Positions 23,321 through 26,732 of a stretch of 26,732 nucleotides of DNA are shown here, in pieces. Position numbers and translations under genes: made by a program. Position 1 is the stretch's first letter; each line of letters opens with the position of its first letter. This DNA comes from JANQKX01 sp039028695 (GTDB lineage: Bacteria > Pseudomonadota > Alphaproteobacteria > Kiloniellales > Kiloniellaceae): contig JBCCHN010000065.1 of the NCBI GenBank assembly GCA_039028695.1, forward strand, positions 1 to 26,732, written 5' to 3'. A model generated the notes under the pieces. That model made no database searches. It saw only the letters and a program-made list of their open reading frames with translations, and was not told the origin of the DNA.

Positions 23321-24697
23321 TTAAGGTGACAGAACGTCGTTGGGAGCCTCGTAAAGCGCGCTTTCGGCGCCCAAGTAGCCGTCCCACGCGAACCAATAGG
23401 CGATATGACCGGCGACACGAGGCAGGCGCCGGCCATCCGGCCCAACGATAGCACTTTCCGTGATTTGCCAGATCCCTCCGGGCCCGGTCAGGTTTTGCGC
23501 GCTGCCTGATAGGGACAAATTGCCCCGATCATAGGCCCGAACGCTTCGGGTTTCGAAATTACCGATCAGCACGACATTGGTGAAACCGACTCGATCGTTG
23601 ATCACAGGTTCGCTGGCAAAGGCCGTTAGGGGCCAGGCCTTGGCCCCGCCGGCAACGCGGATGCCATAGACATAGGCTTTTTGGCGAAGCCGTGTCTGAT
23701 CCGTATTTGTTGGAAACATCAGATCCGGCGAGGCAAAGTAATTACGATAGACCACACCCGAGCCGTAATCCCGAACGTAGCCGGTCTCAAGGGACAAAAC
23801 CTTTGTGTTCGGATGTTGCCTGCTCCAATTGGCCCAGGACGTGATGGTGACTGGTCTGATCTTGAGCGCAATCCCAGACTGGGCGAGAGGGCCGGAGACG
23901 GGTTCTCCAGTAAATTGGTTCCAAAGGCTGTTCGTCTGACGATCAAACATCAACTTGTTTGACCGGTAAAGAAGACCCGAAGACCCAAACACGAGAGGCT
24001 CGTCGCGGTCTTCGAGCTGGCTCTCGAAAAGGATCCCCGCGCCGCAAAGCGTGCAGTAAGCCAATGTCACTGGGACCTCGCCGATGGTATCATTGAGCAT
24101 TTCATGCCACCCCATGATGCGGAGTGGGTAAGCCCGGGCGTCACCGTTAATCTCAATCCCGAAAACCAAATCTCCGTCGAGCAGATAGTTTGCCTTTTCC
24201 GCCGAGATGAGCGTCGGGTTGTCGAGAGGGGGAATGCCATCCACCATCACGCCGCCCCAAGAGATCTCCTCAAAGCGGATGCGCAGATTGTCTTGCCCGT
24301 CGATGTCTTGGAAGAAGGACAAGAAGCGCCCATCTAGGCCACCCCAGTACCAAAATTTGAGCGCATAGTAGCTGGGATGGGGTATAATCTCGGGGTGGGA
24401 TTCTTGATAGCGCATGGCCTCACGCCATGTCGTAAGCTCCTCACCGGTCAAGGCATTTAGTGCCCGTTGGGTGATCACATGTTCTCCACCGATACGCATC
24501 AACAGCACAAGGGACGGGATCATGTCCGGTTCGCCTCTGGCGATGATGAACTGGGCGGCTGCCTCTCGTTGGGCGGGACTTCCAATCAAGATGTCTTTGC
24601 TAAGAGCCAACAGATCCTCTTTGCCATGACTTGGCCTGCAAGTGATGCAGGCTATGACAAAGGTCACGGCAAAGGTGCGAAAGAATGGTCTGAACAA
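23321..24697 (-). CDS. DUF3179 domain-containing exported protein
   Basis: A 458-residue protein with an N-terminal export signal (RPFFRTFAVTFVIACITC). VIAC at 14-17 could be a lipobox, so a lipoprotein is possible. Most of the rest is the DUF3179 domain: GDLVFGIEINGDARAYPLRIMGWHEMLND (about 175-203), the Cys pair in AYCTLCGAG (Cys215, Cys218), then FGSSGLLYRSNKLMFDRQTNSLW. Such CxxC-containing DUF3179 proteins are widespread but not characterised as far as I know; metal or redox chemistry at the Cys pair is a guess. It is convergent with the amine oxidase and transcribed in the same direction as the adaptor gene, 270 bp behind it. Confidence 0.87.
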   Translation of the reverse strand: MFRPFFRTFAVTFVIACITCRPSHGKEDLLALSKDILIGSPAQREAAAQFIIARGEPDMIPSLVLLMRIGGEHVITQRALNALTGEELTTWREAMRYQESHPEIIPHPSYYALKFWYWGGLDGRFLSFFQDIDGQDNLRIRFEEISWGGVMVDGIPPLDNPTLISAEKANYLLDGDLVFGIEINGDARAYPLRIMGWHEMLNDTIGEVPVTLAYCTLCGAGILFESQLEDRDEPLVFGSSGLLYRSNKLMFDRQTNSLWNQFTGEPVSGPLAQSGIALKIRPVTITSWANWSRQHPNTKVLSLETGYVRDYGSGVVYRNYFASPDLMFPTNTDQTRLRQKAYVYGIRVAGGAKAWPLTAFASEPVINDRVGFTNVVLIGNFETRSVRAYDRGNLSLSGSAQNLTGPGGIWQITESAIVGPDGRRLPRVAGHIAYWFAWDGYLGAESALYEAPNDVLSP

Positions 24698-24967
24698 AGA
24701 CGGCCTCCCTTGAGCGATCCCCAGTCTACGCCGCGCCGCCGTTCGTTGCAGCCTGATTTCGCTGAAACGTGTGCAGACTTGTTAGGCCAAAAAATGCGCA
24801 GAGGAGGAAACCGTGTCTTCATCTACGCTGCGCCAGTATCCCCTCAAGAGAAGTTATGAGAAGAGCAAGAATCTCAATCTTGGCATAAGATTGGATTTAC
24901 TGCTAAGCCAGGCCGAATACTATTTTCTTTTTCCCTTTTTTGTGGCCCATCGATTTCTACCGATCGG
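24698..24967. other. Gap between the adaptor and DUF3179 genes; possible rearrangement joint
   Basis: No well-supported gene is seen here. The left half is GC-rich; the right half (about 24850-24960) is clearly more AT-rich with T-runs. On the plus strand a GTG at 24813 has a very strong AGGAGG site 5 bases upstream and opens a 91-codon frame. That frame runs 120 bp into the 3' end of the adaptor gene on the other strand, so I do not call it a gene. In most genomes this is where the pump gene would follow the adaptor. Confidence 0.4.
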
Positions 24968-26140
24968 CTATCCGCTGGACTTGGTCGCTTCCGCCACTTG
25001 TGGGGACACGGTACTGCCGGGCCGGGCTTTCTGGAGGCCTTTGGTAATGACCTTTTCGCCGGGTTTGACGCCCTTTTCGATGATTTGATGCCCCTGATAG
25101 AGACGGCCGATGGTAACGTCGCGCTGCTCTACCTTATTGTCTTTATCCACCACCAGCACAAAAGGCCCGGCTTGGGTACGGCCAATGGCCTCGGCGGGAA
25201 CCAGGACCAAGTCTTGCTGGACCTCCAACTCAACCTTAACCTTGGCGTATTGGCCGGGGCGCAAGGCAAAGTCCGGATTGTCGAACACGGCACGCAAGGG
25301 GATGGTTCCGGTGGCAAAGTCCACTTGAGGATCCACATAGTCCAGCTTGCCGGCGGTTTCGTGCTCGTTGCCGTCGGCCAGGGTCATGGTTACCGGCAAA
25401 GTGTTTTGCGCTGTCTCGGCCTTGGCCCGATACTTTTCCAGATTGAGGTAATCGGTCTCGCTGGGGCTGAAATAGACGTAGATGGGGTCCATCTGCACCA
25501 TGTTAGTAAGCAGGGTTTCCTGGGCGGTGATCAGATTGCCCACGTCATAAACCGCGCGGCCTACGCGTCCGTCCAAGGGGGCAATCACCGTGGTGTATTC
25601 CAGGTTCAATTGGTCGCCCTTGACCTTGGCCTGACTGGCGGCGGTGGCGGCCGCGGCCTGCTGGGCGGTGGATTGCACCTCCTGCAGGCGTTCCTGGGAG
25701 ACGTCGCTGCGGGCCGCCAGGGGTTCGTAGCGTTTGACCTCCTTATTGGCGAAATCCAGGTTGGCCTGGTTTTGGGTCAATTCAGCCTTGGACTGATCCA
25801 GGGCCGCTTGGAAGGGCCGCTGATCGATGACATAGAGAGCATCGCCCTGCTTGACGTCATCGCCCTCGGTGAAGAGGCGTTGTTGAATGACCCCGTCGAC
25901 CCGGGCCCGAACCTCGACCTGATTGACTGCTGAGGTGGTGCCGATCACCTCCAGAAACAGCGGGACAGATCCCGTCGTGGCCTCTGCGACCACTACCTTG
26001 GCCGGCGGCCGACTGGCGGCTGCGGAACTTGCCGCTTTATCGTCGCAGGCGGCGAGCAAGAAGAGGGCGGCCGCGCCGGCTGAAAAAAGAAGTCGTCGAA
26101 CAACGTGGCTTGGAGCGGATTTGGCGTCAGGTATTGGCAT
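24968..26140 (-). CDS. RND efflux adaptor (membrane fusion protein), lipoprotein
   Basis: A 390-residue periplasmic adaptor of the AcrA/HlyD type that links an RND pump to an outer-membrane channel. A signal peptide ends in the lipobox LAAC (Cys32). The order is membrane-proximal strand, lipoyl half (VEVRARVDGVIQQRLFTEGDDVKQGDALYVIDQRPF), alpha-helical hairpin (LDQSKAELTQNQANLDFANKEVKRYEPLAARSDVSQERLQEV), second lipoyl half (TTVIAPLDGRVGRAVYDVGNLI), beta-barrel and C-terminal domain (VPAEAIG). Length and order are normal for HAE1 systems. The gene expected next, an RND pump, is absent here; a matching orphan pump is at 6058-9195. Confidence 0.94.
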   Translation of the reverse strand: MPIPDAKSAPSHVVRRLLFSAGAAALFLLAACDDKAASSAAASRPPAKVVVAEATTGSVPLFLEVIGTTSAVNQVEVRARVDGVIQQRLFTEGDDVKQGDALYVIDQRPFQAALDQSKAELTQNQANLDFANKEVKRYEPLAARSDVSQERLQEVQSTAQQAAAATAASQAKVKGDQLNLEYTTVIAPLDGRVGRAVYDVGNLITAQETLLTNMVQMDPIYVYFSPSETDYLNLEKYRAKAETAQNTLPVTMTLADGNEHETAGKLDYVDPQVDFATGTIPLRAVFDNPDFALRPGQYAKVKVELEVQQDLVLVPAEAIGRTQAGPFVLVVDKDNKVEQRDVTIGRLYQGHQIIEKGVKPGEKVITKGLQKARPGSTVSPQVAEATKSSG

Positions 26141-26191
26141 TTTTATCCCAATTGATGTGCGGCACGGCCCGCAAAAAGGGCGTTCGCACCC

Positions 26192-26218
26192 ATTTTAATG
26201 ACTTTGCCGTCCGGTCAA
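26192..26218 (-). promoter_or_regulatory. Possible promoter of the adaptor gene
   Basis: On the minus strand TTGACC (26218-26213) is followed after 15 bases by TAAAAT (26197-26192). The spacer is a little short, but the elements are good matches and lie about 50 bp before the adaptor ATG, downstream of the terminator. Confidence 0.35.
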
Positions 26219-26260
26219 AGGGTTATTTCCGACGCGCCCAGATATCGCGATGATAGCAAC

Positions 26261-26290
26261 AAAAAAAACCACCGCCGGGGGAGGCGGTGG
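26261..26290 (-). terminator. Strong rho-independent terminator, minus strand
   Basis: A perfect 8-bp GC-rich stem (26269-26276 with 26283-26290, CCACCGCC/GGCGGTGG) encloses a 6-base loop. Read on the minus strand it is followed by eight T (26268-26261). It would end transcription from the small gene at 26344-26532 before it reaches the adaptor gene. On the plus strand there is no T-run. Confidence 0.9.
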
Positions 26291-26343
26291 AAGGGTTTCT
26301 GGCAAGAAACAGGGAGTTTTTTTATTTTAATCTGTCGCGCTCA

Positions 26344-26532
26344 TCAGACCCCAGAAGGGATCGGATCTCTGGATGACTTTTTGAAATAGTAGGACGATGC
26401 CAATTCCACGCTCAGCGCCACTTCACCACAACAGGGGCATTCCACGGAAATGCCGAGGCGGGGCGCCAGGAAAGAATGATCGTTTTTGCAAATGATTACG
26501 TAACCTTCGGTGATTTTCTCATCAATGACCAT
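26344..26532 (-). CDS. Small Cys-containing protein, possible zinc ribbon
   Basis: A 62-residue protein if ATG 26532 is used (AAGG 9 bases upstream). The frame is open further, and a TTG at 26586 would add 18 residues but lacks a ribosome site. A CPCCG cluster, with one earlier Cys in IICKND and a nearby His, suggests a metal-binding knuckle; only one CxxC pair is clear, so a full zinc ribbon is not certain. No family is recognised. A textbook minus-strand terminator lies 54 bp after its stop, which supports real transcription in this direction. The region upstream turns very AT-rich and may hold its promoter. A shorter overlapping frame on the other strand is less likely. Confidence 0.5.
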   Translation of the reverse strand: MVIDEKITEGYVIICKNDHSFLAPRLGISVECPCCGEVALSVELASSYYFKKSSRDPIPSGV

Positions 26533-26665
26533 GTTCCAAGCCTTACCATCCTGAACCAAGCGATCTCCCTTGTGATGGGATATCAAAAGGCCGGTACCGC
26601 TTATGCCGGACCGACCCGAGCTGCCATCACACCTGGCTCACCAGCTTTCTCTACGCTAGCAAGCG

Positions 26666-26732
26666 AATAAAAGCATAATTATCTAATAAAGTAAAGCAAA
26701 ATAAAAAGTAAATGTATATTTTGTAATTAACC
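26666..26732. other. Very AT-rich right edge
   Basis: Only 11 of these 67 bases are G or C, in sharp contrast with the rest of the window. No gene fits. It could be the promoter region of the small Cys-containing gene or of a gene beyond the window, or the edge of a differently composed segment. Confidence 0.6.

Noticed and set aside
24998..25933. 311-codon open frame on the plus strand
   Set aside because: It lies wholly antisense within the adaptor gene, is composed of Gly/Leu/Gln repeats typical of a shadow frame, and has no matching motif.
1..26732. CRISPR arrays, tRNA/rRNA genes, insertion sequences, integrases, phage genes
   Set aside because: No regularly spaced repeats, cloverleaf sequences, transposase or integrase motifs, or phage structural genes were seen on either strand.

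Overview
This is a gene-dense, GC-rich bacterial chromosomal window of about 27 kb. It holds no rRNA, tRNA, CRISPR array, transposase or integrase that I can see. The gene families (HAE1-type RND pump, MscL, PAQR/hemolysin III, methionine gamma-lyase, amidase, isochorismatases, TetR/GST pair) fit a heterotrophic proteobacterium. An alphaproteobacterium is my guess from general gene style; no marker gene here proves it. Most genes encode small-molecule metabolism rather than core housekeeping.

Layout, left to right. (1) 2-3225: the tail of a probable methyltransferase, a flavin-reductase-like protein and an SDR oxidoreductase in one run, a PAQR membrane protein, and a convergent SAM methyltransferase whose stop codon overlaps the PAQR stop. 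(2) 3528-5968: a methionine gamma-lyase on the minus strand, mscL with its terminator, and a short coiled-coil protein. (3) 6058-9659: an RND efflux permease with no adaptor beside it, and a SnoaL-like protein. (4) 9759-13685: a TauD/TfdA-type dioxygenase overlapping by 4 bp a DmdA/GcvT-like gene that carries a one-base frameshift, then a Rid-family protein and a convergent amidase. (5) 13861-15159: a DUF1835 protein and a winged-helix regulator in a tightly coupled operon, behind a promoter that contains two palindromes. (6) 15344-17063: a TetR regulator divergent from a glutathione S-transferase across a perfect 24-bp palindrome, and a small unknown ORF behind a hairpin-rich leader. (7) 17144-21256: a three-gene minus-strand operon (isochorismatase-like hydrolase, DDAH/arginine-deiminase-like hydrolase, HDAC-like deacetylase) divergent from a TetR gene. 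Three alternating operator half-sites cover the operon promoter, and a second isochorismatase-like hydrolase lies beyond the TetR gene. (8) 21405-26732: a small secreted protein, a flavin amine oxidase, a DUF3179 protein, an RND adaptor lipoprotein with no pump beside it, a strong minus-strand terminator, a small Cys-rich protein, and a very AT-rich right edge.

Two points stand out. First, the TetR-controlled operon at 17144-19854 combines three mechanistically different C-N hydrolases under one apparent repressor. A flavin amine oxidase and a second cysteine hydrolase are nearby. This looks like a catabolic unit for an acylated guanidino, ureido or polyamine-type compound; the substrate is unknown. 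Second, the pump at 6058-9195 and the adaptor at 24968-26140 are both orphans. Inverting the intervening ~18.9 kb would place them head-to-tail as a normal adaptor-pump operon, so the window may contain a rearranged segment. Both are inferences, and tests are given in the findings.
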